Source of the DNA: Litorilinea aerophila
GTDB taxonomy: Bacteria; Chloroflexota; Anaerolineae; Caldilineales; Caldilineaceae
Length of the DNA: 64,000 nucleotides
Assembly (NCBI RefSeq): GCF_006569185.2
Contig: NZ_VIGC02000009.1
Span: forward strand, 124,001-188,000
Direction of reading: 5' to 3'
Positions 1 to 12,398 of the stretch are shown piece by piece. Position 1 is the first letter of the stretch. Each line of letters opens with the position of its first letter. Under the pieces are notes generated by a model, which saw only the letters and a list, made by a program, of their open reading frames with translations, searched no databases and was not told the DNA's origin. The position numbers and the translations under genes were made by a program.

Positions 1-13
1 TTGTGCAGGCTAA

Positions 14-259
14 CACCGGCTTCAGCGGACGCTCCGCTCGCTCGCTGCCGCTGAGCCACACGTCACCCATTTGATCGAGCCGGGGCTGAGTGCAAACGGT
101 GACCCAGACGGCATACGGCAGGTGGTGGAGATCCTGCTCGACAACGCCATCAAATATGCCAATCCGGGCGGTTGGGTCACCCTGTCACTCACCCGGGCGG
201 GCCGGCGCATCGCATTCACCGTCGCCAACAGCGGGCCGGAAATTGCGAAGGAAGACCTA
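14..259 (+). pseudogene. Histidine kinase ATPase-domain remnant
   Basis: The reading frame encodes the N-box region of a HATPase_c domain: NGDPDGIRQVV, then LLDNAIKYANPGG, then a beta strand ending FTVANSGPEIAKEDL. In an intact sensor kinase this is followed by the F box and G boxes. Here the frame instead runs into the palindrome at 260-291 and continues as low-complexity arginine/proline sequence to a stop near 355. On the 5' side there is an in-frame TAA at 11-13, so no dimerisation domain can be joined within this window. Both flanks are therefore missing and the piece cannot bind ATP as a kinase. I read it as a decayed two-component sensor whose deletion endpoint lies beside the pheS terminator. 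The window edge prevents seeing whether the rest lies upstream. Confidence 0.7.
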
Positions 260-295
260 GGGGACCGCCGCCGATATCGGCGGCGGTCCCCTTTT
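260..295. terminator. Perfect 32-nt palindrome plus T-tract
   Basis: Positions 260-275 (GGGGACCGCCGCCGAT) pair perfectly with 276-291, giving a 16-bp arm with no spacer, followed on the plus strand by TTTT at 292-295. It lies 25 bp past the pheS stop (316-318, minus strand) and also ends the kinase remnant on the plus strand. The T-tract favours the plus strand, but the stem may stop transcription both ways. Confidence 0.7.
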
Positions 296-315
296 CCGCC
301 TCCGTCACCTGTCGC

Positions 316-1345
<1,030 letters not shown>

Positions 1346-1353
<8 letters not shown>

Positions 1354-2770
1354 GGCGACGCTCATCCCCAAGAATTTGGTCCAGCCGGCCTCCACGGAGC
1401 CCCGCCCCCTCCAGGGTGGCGGGGGCAAGCCCGTCGATGGTCCCCAGCAAAATATCGCCGTGGAGTTCATCCAGCCGCACCGGCGTAATGGTGTTGTGCA
1501 GGTCCAGGTCGGCCGGGGCCAGGGCCATGACCCGCAGGTAGTTGTCTGTGTATCCGGCCCAGAGAACCGCATTGGTATCGGTCACGCTCTGGCGCTCTCC
1601 TTCCCAGAGGACAGGCCGCACCGTGCCCACGAAGCGCAGGCGCTCTGCCCGGCCGGTGCGCTCCACCACTTCGTGCAGCCGCCGGGAGCGCTCCTTCTTG
1701 ACCCGACCGTCCACCTGGCCGTCGAAGCGGGCGGCTGCGGTGCCGGCCCGGGGGCTGAAGGGGAAGATGTGCGCGTGGGCGAAACGCATCTCCTCCACAA
1801 AGGCCATCCCCTGGACGAAATCCGCTTCGGTCTCGCCGGGGAAGCCCACGATCAGGTCGGTGGTGAGGATCAGGTCCGGGATGGCGGCCCGGGCTTCGGC
1901 CACCAGCTGTCGGAAACTGGCGGTGGTACAGCGGCGGGCCATGCGCCGCAGCAGCTTGTCGGTGCCCGCCTGGAGGGGCAGGTGCAGGTGGGGGCAGAGG
2001 CGGCCCGGCCAGCGCGCCCAGAGTTCGAAGAAGCCCTCGGCCAGCTCCCAGGGCTCCAGGCTGCTGAGGCGCAGGCGGGGGATGTCCGTATCGGTCAGGA
2101 TGGCCGCGGTCAGCTCCTTGAGATCCGTCCGGGCCTTTCCGGCAAGATCCCGGCCGTAGCTGCCCAGGTGCACCCCGGTGAGCACCGCCTCCTGGACGCC
2201 GGCGGCGCACAGCTCCTGGATCTCCCGCACGATGTCGGCCACAGGTCGACTGCGGCTGGCGCCCCGGGCGATGGTGACCACGCAGAAGGTGCAGCGGTTG
2301 TTGCAGCCGTCCTGGACCTTGATGAAGGCCCGGGTGCGGCGTAGCTGCTCCGGCGCCACCCCGCCGAGGGGCTCCTCGAAGGGCGTGCCGTCTGGCTGCA
2401 TGCGGGCCAGGTCGGCGGGATCATCCAGCTCCGCGCTCCAGGGCTCCAACAGGGTGTGGAGCAGGTCCTTGCGGCTGTTGTCGGCTACCAGGGCCACGCC
2501 GGGCAGGCGGGCAGCGGCCTGGGGCTCCAGGGAACTCCAACAGCCGGTGACCGCGATGCGGGCCGACGGGTTGAGCTTGTGGAGCTGGCGGATGCGCTGG
2601 CGGCTCTTGCTGGCCGCGGCGGCCGTGACCGCGCAGGTGTTGAAGACGACCACTTGGGCCTCCTCAGGGGAGGTCACCGTCTGGTGGCCGGCGTTGCGCA
2701 GCCGCTGGGCCAGGGTCTCCATTTCGCTGAAGTTGAGCCGACAGCCGATTTGATCCAGATATACCCGCAT
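1346..2770 (-). CDS. mtaB: tRNA t6A37 methylthiotransferase MtaB
   Basis: Radical-SAM methylthiotransferase that converts t6A to ms2t6A at position 37 of ANN-decoding tRNAs. The 474-residue protein has the three-part family layout. The N-terminal UPF0004 domain carries cluster ligands C10 (QIGCRLN), C46 (NTCAVT) and C77 (VTGCW). The radical-SAM core has C156-x3-C160-x2-C163 (CNNRCTFC). A C-terminal TRAM-like RNA-binding segment follows (about residues 375-440). The QIGCRLN N-terminus and the lack of a MiaB-type N-terminal extension favour MtaB over MiaB or RimO. It is the first gene of a two-gene operon with pheS; both act on translation. The start ATG at 2768-2770 gives the canonical [10 protein letters not shown]. 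Confidence 0.93.
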
Positions 2771-2790
2771 AACAGATCCGATATCCTGCG

Positions 2791-2927
2791 ATTCCCGGAT
2801 GGAAACGGGACCTACAGCTCGCCCCGGCGGGAACCGGCCGCCAGGGGACGAGAAAGGCGCACGTAGGTGCGGTTTTTATACCGCAAGGATGCCATCCCGT
2901 AGGAAACGGGACCTGCGGCTCGCCGCA
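2791..2927. repeat. Imperfect direct repeat with small hairpins
   Basis: Two related units of about 30 bp, near 2793-2825 and 2894-2925, share the core GGAAACGGGACCT followed by AGCTCGCC or GGCTCGCC. Between them is TGCGGT-TTTTAT-ACCGCA (2868-2885), a small inverted repeat whose minus-strand reading contains TATAAA and could serve as a -10 box for mtaB-pheS. The second unit contains GCGGC-TC-GCCGC. No coding potential is evident. Confidence 0.4.
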
Positions 2928-3067
2928 GCAAAAGTATAGCACAGGCCCAGGAGATGGCAGGAATATTTCCCGGGCAGATTCCGGCCTTTGTGGAGGCCTA
3001 TGGTACACTGGCGCACCAGGGATGCCCGTCATCGCCCATTTTCGTGGATGGAGAAGAGCTGTTGCCG

Positions 3068-5884
<2,817 letters not shown>

Positions 5885-5904
5885 GGCACGCCCGGCGGTG
5901 TCTC

Positions 5905-6005
5905 TAGTACAGCCTGGCGTAAATACCACGACAGAAATTCCGGCTGCCCTCTGGGTGCGCTACCGCTGGTGGAACCTATCGGCGAATTTCTGCCGGGATT
6001 TACTA
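5905..6005 (-). repeat. Dispersed palindromic element, copy A
   Basis: A full copy of the element, read on the minus strand: AGTAAATCCCGGCAGAAATT at one end and a matching ATTTCTG-x-CGTGGTATTTACG at the other, with a divergent, slightly longer centre than copies B and E. It fills the space between the convergent GT-C gene and the GT2 gene. It has no coding capacity and could fold into a long hairpin in RNA from either strand. Confidence 0.75.
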
Positions 6006-6027
6006 GGGCCTTGAGGCGGGGGGAGCG

Positions 6028-6816
6028 TCAGCGGTCCTCCATGGGCAGGCGGCGCGCCCGGTGGCGCTGGTAGAGGGCGACCATCCGTTCCCAGGGGAGC
6101 ATGCTGGTGCGCAGACGCAGGAGGGTGTAGAAGGCTTTGTAGATTTCCCGCTTGCTGATCTTGCTGGCGCCTTCGGTGCGGTTGACAAAGGTGATGGGCA
6201 CCTCGCCAATGCGAAAGCCGGCCTGCTGGCAGTGGAAAGCCATTTCGATGAGAAAGCTGTAACCGCTGCTGAAGATGGCGTCCAGGTCGATGGTCTCCAG
6301 CACCCGCCGGCGGTAACAGCGAAAACCGGCCGTGCAGTCCCGGACGGTCACCCCCAGCAGCACGTGGGCCAGCCAGTTGGCGCTGTAGCTGACAAACTGG
6401 CGCCAGGGGGTGGTGCCCACGATGCGGCCGCCGGGCACGTAACGGCTGCCCACCACCAGGTCATAGCCGGAGGCAGCCTTTTCCAGCAGTGCGGGGACAC
6501 TGGCGGGATGGTGACTGAAGTCGGCGTCCATGGTGCAGAGGTACTGGTAGCCCCGGGCCAGGCCAAAGGCGAAGCCGGCCTTGTAGGCGGTGCCCAGGCC
6601 CAGCTTGCCCTCCCGCTGCAGCACGAACACGCCCGGATCCCGGGCGGCCAGCTCCAGGGCGATCTGCCCTGTACCGTCGGGAGAGTTGTCGTCCACCACC
6701 AGGACGTGGACGTCACCGGGGAGGCCCCGCAGCGCCGCCACCAGGCGGGCCAGGTTTTCCCGTTCGTTGTAGGTTGGCACGATCATCAATGCCTGACCGG
6801 ACCAGCTGACTGCCAT
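6028..6816 (-). CDS. Polyprenyl-phosphate mannose synthase-like GT2
   Basis: A 262-residue family 2 glycosyltransferase of the DPM1/polyprenol-monophosphomannose synthase type, expected to transfer a sugar (usually mannose from GDP-mannose) to a polyprenyl phosphate at the inner face of the membrane. Visible motifs: [12 protein letters not shown] at the nucleotide-binding start, [10 protein letters not shown], the metal-binding DAD in [11 protein letters not shown], and the family segment [11 protein letters not shown]. There is no C-terminal membrane region, so it is the soluble short form. The ATG at 6816 has GAGGT nine nt upstream; longer in-frame readings start with unrelated sequence. 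It lies between two GT-C-like membrane enzymes that would need such a lipid-linked sugar. The exact sugar is inferred. Confidence 0.88.
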   Translation of the reverse strand: MAVSWSGQALMIVPTYNERENLARLVAALRGLPGDVHVLVVDDNSPDGTGQIALELAARDPGVFVLQREGKLGLGTAYKAGFAFGLARGYQYLCTMDADFSHHPASVPALLEKAASGYDLVVGSRYVPGGRIVGTTPWRQFVSYSANWLAHVLLGVTVRDCTAGFRCYRRRVLETIDLDAIFSSGYSFLIEMAFHCQQAGFRIGEVPITFVNRTEGASKISKREIYKAFYTLLRLRTSMLPWERMVALYQRHRARRLPMEDR

Positions 6817-7004
6817 GCCTGCGCTACCTCTGCCATCCAGGACTACAGTACCATCCAGCGACATCGGGCGGCTGGGAGCCGTCCCTGGGCAGACCGGCAC
6901 CCCTTCTCATAGGTGCAGCTCGTCGCTGTGCTTCGTCGCTGTCCCTTTCACTCGCCCAAGTGGGTGCATTTTGAAATCAAGCGCACCACGCTACTGTACA
7001 ATCA

Positions 7005-7132
7005 CTCTACTGCACACAGGTCAAATGAGGACGCCGACCCACGCAGATGAACGCAGATTCGGTTTACTCTCTCCTGCGTTTCTTTGCGCCTTTGCACCTT
7101 TGCGCCTTTGCGTTCCAAAATACCCTTTTTCC
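7005..7132 (+). repeat. CGCAAAG-type dispersed element, copy 1
   Basis: About 128 bp beginning CTCTACTGCACACAGGTC, passing through GACCCACGCAGATGAACGC and ending in a CTTTGCGCCTTTG-rich stretch and CCCTTTTT. The same sequence recurs at 46777-46903 in reverse orientation with roughly 85-90% identity by eye. It occupies most of the 345-nt gap between the GT2 and DUF2723 genes. No coding frame is conserved between the copies. Confidence 0.75.
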
Positions 7133-7167
7133 AGGCGAGTCAAAAGATTATTGAATAAATAGTGCCA

Positions 7168-9144
7168 ATGGTCAAATTACTACCCACTGCCCGCACCGAC
7201 CGACAGATCGTCCTGCTGCTGATGGCGGCCACCCTGGCCCTCTACGTGCGGATGGCCGCGCCCGACATGCTGCCCGGCGATTCGGGCGAGTTCCAGTTCG
7301 CGGCCTGGCGGCTGGGCCTGGCCCACCCCACGGGCTATCCCCTCTACCTGTTGCTGGGCAGTGCCTGGCAGCATCTCCTGGCCGTCCTGGGCCTGAACCC
7401 GGCCGCGGCCCTGAACCTCTTCAGCGGCGTGGTGGGTGCGCTGGCGGTGGGCCAGCTCTACCGGCTCATGTACTATTGGCTGGACGGGCCGGCGGCCCTC
7501 CGGCGGGCGACGGCGCTCTTCGTCGCGGCCTACTTTGCCGTCAACCCCACCTTCTGGAGCCAGAACCTGATCGCCGAGGTCTACACCCTGCACGCCCTCT
7601 TCGTGCTGCTCATCCTCCTGGCCGTGCCTGGGCTGGAGGCCATCCCCCCGGCCAGGAAGCGGAAACGGCCAATCATCACCACCCCGCGGCTGGTGGGGCT
7701 GGCGGGGCTGGTCGGGCTTTCCCTCACCCACCACGCCATGACCCTCCTCTGGATCCCTCCCCTGCTGCTGGCCCTCTGGCTGCTGGATGGGCGCTGGTGG
7801 CGCTCGTGGGGGCTGTTGGCGGCGGTCGGGGCCGGCCTGGCGCCCCTGGTCCTCTACCTGTACATCCCGCTGCGCAGCGGGCCAACAGCCTCCCCCTGGT
7901 ATCACCAGCGGCTGGATGGATCCGTCCTGAGCCTGTACCGGGGCGACTGGGCCTCGTTTCTGGATTTCGTCACCGGCCGCTCCATCTCGGTGGGGTTCAA
8001 GGGAGCGGCGGAGGCCCTGGCCGGCCTGGGGGACGCGGCGTTCCTCTGGCGGCTCCACTTCGGCTGGCCCGGCCTGGTGCTGATGGCCCTGGGCCTGCTT
8101 GCCCTGGCCCGGTCTGGACGTCGCCCGCTCCTGGCCCTGACCGTCACTTACGCGCTGCTCCAGCAGCTCTTCAACCTGTTCTACAACATCGGCGATATCC
8201 TGGTTTACTACATCCCCCTCTACCTGGTGGCTACCCTCTGGATTGGCTTCGGCGTCCACAGCCTCGCGGCCGGCCACTGGCTGCCTGGCGCGCGGCCATC
8301 TGAGCCCCAGGATCCTCCCCAGGCTCAAGACAGCGCCGGGGCGGGCGGCCGCCCCTCGCCCGGGTTCCTGTTCGGTCTGCTGGCCATCGGCCTGGCCTGT
8401 CTGTTGCCCCTGCAACAGTGGCGTGCCTACGCCGGCATTCTGGATCAGTCCCAGATGCGGAGTACCCGCCAGCAGTGGGAGCAGATCCTGGCGGCTCAGC
8501 CACCGGCGAACGCCATCCTGGTCAGCAACGACCGCAACGAGATCGTCCCCCTCTTCTACCTGCAGGCGGTGGAGGGGCGTGCCCAGGGGATGACCGGCCT
8601 CTTCCCCCTGATCATGCCTGACCCCCGCTTTGCCGACATTGGGGCCACCCTGGACACCGCCCTGGCTGAAGGCGGGGAGCGCCCGGTCTACCTGATCAAA
8701 GCCATGCCCGGCCTGGCCGTGAAGTATGAACTGATGCCGGGCCCGGGTCCCCTGGTGCAGGTGATCGGGCCGGTGACGGCTGAGCCGGCCCGGCCGGTGA
8801 TGCGGGAGCTGGGGCCGCTGACCTTGTTGGGCTACACGTGGACGGAGCAGGGTGACCAGGTGACCATCCGGCTCTTCTGGCGGGTGGACCAGCGGCTTCC
8901 CGGCGACTTCACCACCACGGTCCAGCTGCTGGATGACCGGGGGGACAAACTGGCGCAGCACGACGCACCGCCGGGAGACGTCTACTATCCCACGTCCCTG
9001 TGGAAGCCAGGGGAAGTGCTGACAGAGGCCCACGCCCTACCCCTGGACGCGGCGCGGCAGGCCCGCTCCCTGCTGGTGGGCCTTTACCGCCAGCCGGACC
9101 TGGCCCAACTGGCCCCGCCCCTGGAGCTGCCGTTGGCCCCGTAA
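7168..9144 (+). CDS. DUF2723 (PMT-like) membrane protein
   Basis: A 658-residue polytopic membrane protein. The N-terminus shows the DUF2723 hallmark: a first TM helix, then PDMLPGDSGEFQFAAWRLGLAH and PTGYPLYLLLG, where the D-S-G-E group sits in the first outer loop as in protein O-mannosyltransferases and other GT-C enzymes. About ten further hydrophobic segments follow to residue ~440, then a soluble C-terminal domain with a beta-rich region (TIRLFWRVDQRLPGDFTTTVQLLDD). The family is uncharacterised but is thought to use polyprenyl-linked sugars, which fits the GT2 gene beside it. ATG at 7168 is taken as start; GTG at 7162 is equally placed, and neither has a clear ribosome site. Confidence 0.85.
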   Translation: MVKLLPTARTDRQIVLLLMAATLALYVRMAAPDMLPGDSGEFQFAAWRLGLAHPTGYPLYLLLGSAWQHLLAVLGLNPAAALNLFSGVVGALAVGQLYRLMYYWLDGPAALRRATALFVAAYFAVNPTFWSQNLIAEVYTLHALFVLLILLAVPGLEAIPPARKRKRPIITTPRLVGLAGLVGLSLTHHAMTLLWIPPLLLALWLLDGRWWRSWGLLAAVGAGLAPLVLYLYIPLRSGPTASPWYHQRLDGSVLSLYRGDWASFLDFVTGRSISVGFKGAAEALAGLGDAAFLWRLHFGWPGLVLMALGLLALARSGRRPLLALTVTYALLQQLFNLFYNIGDILVYYIPLYLVATLWIGFGVHSLAAGHWLPGARPSEPQDPPQAQDSAGAGGRPSPGFLFGLLAIGLACLLPLQQWRAYAGILDQSQMRSTRQQWEQILAAQPPANAILVSNDRNEIVPLFYLQAVEGRAQGMTGLFPLIMPDPRFADIGATLDTALAEGGERPVYLIKAMPGLAVKYELMPGPGPLVQVIGPVTAEPARPVMRELGPLTLLGYTWTEQGDQVTIRLFWRVDQRLPGDFTTTVQLLDDRGDKLAQHDAPPGDVYYPTSLWKPGEVLTEAHALPLDAARQARSLLVGLYRQPDLAQLAPPLELPLAP

Positions 9145-9184
9145 CCGCGGCCTTGCCCCCCTGTCTTCCTGTCTTCCAACGGCG

Positions 9185-9213
9185 TTGACAGGGGATGCGT
9201 CCTGTTGTATATT
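9185..9213 (+). promoter_or_regulatory. Strong sigma70-type promoter for the BMP operon
   Basis: TTGACA at 9185-9190, a 17-nt spacer, and TATATT at 9208-9213. Transcription would start near 9220, leaving an untranslated leader of about 150 nt before the lipoprotein ATG at 9369. The leader contains a short direct repeat (TTCGACCTTCGTTCGACCTT) around 9300-9320. I recognise no riboswitch in it. Confidence 0.8.
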
Positions 9214-9368
9214 CCCAGACGCCGGCTTGGGATAAACGTCACAATCCGGCGGCACCCTGGCCATTCACCGACACAACTGGCTCCGGATTACTGTTCTTCA
9301 TTCGACCTTCGTTCGACCTTGACCACCTGTTCGTCCCGACCTGATGAATGCAGAGGAGAGCCGTACCT

Positions 9369-10667
9369 ATGCGAAACAAACGAGCCTGGTTCCTACTCAC
9401 AGTAATGATGGTGGCGGCCCTGCTGCTGAGCGCCTGCCCGGCTGCCACCCCGGCCCCCGGTGGCGCACCCGCTGCCGGCGAAGAGACATCGGCTGCGACG
9501 GAGGCCGCCCCCGAAGCCCCGGCGGCTGACGCAGGCGGCGTCCAGATCCCGGACATCGAGGAGGGCAAGTTTAACGTCGCCTTCGTCTACGTAGGCCCCA
9601 TCGGCGACGGCGGCTGGACCTACGCCCACAACCAGGGACGCCTCTACCTGGAGGAACAACTGGGTGACCAGGTCCACACGGCCTACCTGGAGAGCGTGCC
9701 CGAGGGAGCGGACGCGGTACGGGTGATCCGCAGCCTGGCCCGCAAGGGCTTCAACGCCATCTTCACCACCTCCTTCGGCTACATGGATCCCACCGAAGAA
9801 GTGGCGGCCGAATTCCCGGACATCTACTTCGTCCACATCTCCGGCTTCAAGAAGAACGACACCAACTTCGCCAACCTCTTCGGCGCCATGGAGGACATGA
9901 AGTACCTGGCTGGGATGATTGCAGGCGCCCGGGCCAAGGCCGATGGCTCCAATCGGGTGGGCTACATCGCCCCCTTCCCCATCGCCGAGGTGATCCGCCT
10001 GGGCAACGCCCTGGCCCTGGGCATGCGCCGAACCTGCCCCGAGTGTGAGATGGACATCCGCTGGATCTTCACCTGGTTCGACCCGGACAAGGAACGGGAG
10101 GCGGCCATCTCCCTGCTGGACGCCGGCGCCACCGTGGTGGTGACCGGGGCCGATACGCCTGGGCCGGTGCAGGCAGCCGGCGAGCGGGGCCTCTACGGCA
10201 TCGGCTATGACAGCGACAACGCCTGCGAGGTGGACCCCGAACACTGCCTCACCGTGCCGTACTGGCACTGGGGCCCGGCCTATGCGCAGCTGGTCCAGCA
10301 GATGATGGACGGCACCTTTGTGCCGGACGACTACTACTTTGACGCGGACACGGGCATCGTGGGTCTGCTGGGCTTCATGGAGGGACAGGAGCCCATGCCC
10401 GCCGTGCCCGAGGAAGTCATCCCCGAGGTGCGGGAGCTTCTGGCCCAGATGTTGGCCGGCGAATTTGACCGCTTTGACATCTTCACCGGCCCGATTTACG
10501 ACAACAAGGGGAACCTGGTGGTGCCCGAAGGTCAACAGCTCACCCAGTCGGACCTGGAAGGCATCGACGCCGAGCTGGGCGCCATGCTGGGCCGGGAAGG
10601 CTGCACCATCTGCATGAACTGGCTGGCCGAGGGCTTCGTGCCGGACGCGGAGATTCCCCAGAACTGA
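9369..10667 (+). CDS. BMP-family nucleoside-binding lipoprotein
   Basis: A 432-residue substrate-binding protein of the BMP/Med/PnrA family, the extracellular receptor of a nucleoside-type ABC importer. The signal peptide ends in the lipobox LLSAC with lipidated C23, followed by an Ala/Pro/Glu-rich linker (about 24-60). The mature domain opens with FNVAFVYVGPIGDGGWTYAHNQG, the usual family start, and keeps MKYLAGMIAGARAK and RVGYIAPFP. The ATG at 9369 has GGAGAG eight to ten nt upstream. It is first in an operon with the ATPase and two permeases. The family binds purine nucleosides or related compounds; the ligand here cannot be read from sequence. Confidence 0.93.
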   Translation: MRNKRAWFLLTVMMVAALLLSACPAATPAPGGAPAAGEETSAATEAAPEAPAADAGGVQIPDIEEGKFNVAFVYVGPIGDGGWTYAHNQGRLYLEEQLGDQVHTAYLESVPEGADAVRVIRSLARKGFNAIFTTSFGYMDPTEEVAAEFPDIYFVHISGFKKNDTNFANLFGAMEDMKYLAGMIAGARAKADGSNRVGYIAPFPIAEVIRLGNALALGMRRTCPECEMDIRWIFTWFDPDKEREAAISLLDAGATVVVTGADTPGPVQAAGERGLYGIGYDSDNACEVDPEHCLTVPYWHWGPAYAQLVQQMMDGTFVPDDYYFDADTGIVGLLGFMEGQEPMPAVPEEVIPEVRELLAQMLAGEFDRFDIFTGPIYDNKGNLVVPEGQQLTQSDLEGIDAELGAMLGREGCTICMNWLAEGFVPDAEIPQN

Positions 10668-10674
10668 CGTAGTT

Positions 10675-10763
10675 TAGTAAATCCCGGCAGAAATTCGCCG
10701 ACGGTTTCCACCAGAGGTCGTGCCGCCGAATTTCTGCCGTGGTATTTACGCCAGACGGTATTA
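10675..10763 (+). repeat. Dispersed palindromic element, copy B
   Basis: A full 89-bp copy with terminal inverted arms: AGTAAATCCCGGCAGAAATT, then CGCCGACGGTTTCCACC, and on the far side CCGCCGAATTTCTGCCGTGG and TATTTACGCC. It sits immediately after the stop of the BMP lipoprotein gene, inside the importer operon, where it may stabilise the upstream transcript or reduce readthrough into the ATPase gene. Confidence 0.8.
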
Positions 10764-10767
10764 GTTT

Positions 10768-10840
10768 ATGGTGCGTGGTGCGTGCATCCATGGACACCAC
10801 CCTCCATGGCCGGCACGTTGCCTGACGCACCACGCACCAT
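10768..10840 (+). repeat. 16-bp perfect inverted repeat (hairpin)
   Basis: ATGGTGCGTGGTGCGT at 10768-10783 is exactly complementary to 10825-10840, with a 41-nt loop; a further partial repeat of GACGCACCACG follows at about 10844. With element B this makes the whole 207-nt spacer between the receptor and ATPase genes strongly structured. No T-tract follows, so it is more likely an mRNA-stability or attenuation element than a full terminator. Confidence 0.6.
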
Positions 10841-10874
10841 GCATGACGCACCACGCCACAGAGAGCAGCAGGGC

Positions 10875-12398
10875 ATGACCGAAGCCGAACTGGCCTTTGA
10901 ACTGCGCGACATCACCAAACGGTTCCCCGGCGTGGTGGCCTGCGACCGGGTCACCTTCAGCGCCCGCAAGGGCGAAGTCCACGCGCTGTTGGGAGAAAAC
11001 GGGGCCGGGAAGTCCACGCTGATGAACATCCTCTCCGGCCTCTACCGCCCCGATGAGGGCACCATCTTCATCCAGGGCAGGCCCGTGAACTTCCACTCCC
11101 CCCGGGATGCCATCCAGGCCGGCGTGGGGATGGTCCACCAGCACTTCATGTTGGTCCCCTCCCAGACGGTGGCCGAGAATGTGATCCTGGGCCTGAACCA
11201 CGTGGGCTTCATCCTGGACACCCGGGCCATCGAAGCGGAGGTGCGCCGCCTGGGGGAACAGTACGGCCTGCCCGTGGACCCCACGGCCAAGGTGTGGCAG
11301 CTTTCCGTGGGGGAACAACAGCGGGTCGAGATCATCAAGATGCTCTACCGGGGGGCGGAGATCCTGATCCTGGACGAGCCGACGGCGGTGTTGACGCCCC
11401 AGGAAGCCCAGGAGCTCTTTCGCACCCTGCGAGAGATGACCGCTGCGGGCAAAACGGTCATCTTCATCAGCCACAAGCTGGATGAAGTGCTGGCCGTGGC
11501 CCACCGCATCACAGTGTTGCGCCAGGGCCGCCACGTGGCCACCGTGGACGCCGCAGCCATGACCAAGGCGGAGCTGGCCAGCCTGATGGTGGGCCGGGAG
11601 GTGCTCTTCCGGGTGGAAAAGCCCCCCTGCCAGCCCGGCGAACCCCGCCTGATCCTCCGGGATGTGGAAGCGGTGGACGACAAAGGCGTGCCGGCCCTGC
11701 GGGGGCTTTCCCTGACCGTCCACGCGGGCGAGATTGTGGGCATCGCCGGCGTGGCGGGCAACGGACAACGGGAGCTGGCCGAGGTCATCTGCGGGCTGCG
11801 CCCCACCACCGGCGGCGAGATCCGGGTGGTGAACCGGCCGGTCACCAATGCCCCTCCCATCGTCATGATCGAGGCGGGCGTGGCCTACGTGCCGGAGGAC
11901 CGCAGCGCCACCGGCACTGCGCCCAACCTCTCGGTGGCGGAAAACCTGGCCCTGAAGGGCTACCGCCGGCCCGGCATCGGCGGCCGCTGGCTGGTGAACC
12001 GGCGGGCCATGTTGGAAGAGGCCCGGCGGCTGGTGCGGGAGTTCAACATCGCCACCCCCACTGTGGAGACACCGGCCCGCAAGCTCAGCGGCGGCAACCT
12101 CCAGAAGGTGATCCTGGCCCGGGAGATCGCGCAGCAGCCGGCGGTGACCGTGGCCGCCTACCCCACCCGGGGGCTGGACATCGGCGCCACGGAACAGGTC
12201 CGCCGCATCCTCATCCAGGAGCGAAGCCAGGGAGCCGCCATCCTGCTCATCTCGGAAGATTTGGACGAAATCCTGGCCCTGGCCGACCGCATTCTGGTGC
12301 TCTACGAAGGGCGCATCATCGGCGAAGTGCCCGCGGCGGAAGCTAACCTGGAGCAGATCGGCCTGATGATGGCGGGCCAGAAGCTGGAGGTCCAATGA
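10875..12398 (+). CDS. Nucleoside ABC importer double ATPase
   Basis: A 507-residue cytoplasmic ATPase with two tandem nucleotide-binding domains, as in the RbsA/YufO family that powers BMP-dependent nucleoside uptake. Domain 1 (about 1-240) has Walker A GENGAGKST, signature LSVGEQQRVE and Walker B ILILDEPTAVL. Domain 2 (about 255-500) has the expected degenerate Walker A (GVAGNGQREL), signature LSGGNLQKVILARE and PTRGLDIGA. The start ATG at 10875 gives MTEAELAFEL; upstream in-frame codons are hairpin sequence. Its stop overlaps the next permease start (ATGA), indicating translational coupling. Confidence 0.94.
   Translation: MTEAELAFELRDITKRFPGVVACDRVTFSARKGEVHALLGENGAGKSTLMNILSGLYRPDEGTIFIQGRPVNFHSPRDAIQAGVGMVHQHFMLVPSQTVAENVILGLNHVGFILDTRAIEAEVRRLGEQYGLPVDPTAKVWQLSVGEQQRVEIIKMLYRGAEILILDEPTAVLTPQEAQELFRTLREMTAAGKTVIFISHKLDEVLAVAHRITVLRQGRHVATVDAAAMTKAELASLMVGREVLFRVEKPPCQPGEPRLILRDVEAVDDKGVPALRGLSLTVHAGEIVGIAGVAGNGQRELAEVICGLRPTTGGEIRVVNRPVTNAPPIVMIEAGVAYVPEDRSATGTAPNLSVAENLALKGYRRPGIGGRWLVNRRAMLEEARRLVREFNIATPTVETPARKLSGGNLQKVILAREIAQQPAVTVAAYPTRGLDIGATEQVRRILIQERSQGAAILLISEDLDEILALADRILVLYEGRIIGEVPAAEANLEQIGLMMAGQKLEVQ

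Noticed and set aside
9220-9368. Riboswitch in the leader of the BMP operon
   Set aside because: The leader is long enough, but I could not identify a purine-riboswitch core or a terminator/anti-terminator pair.
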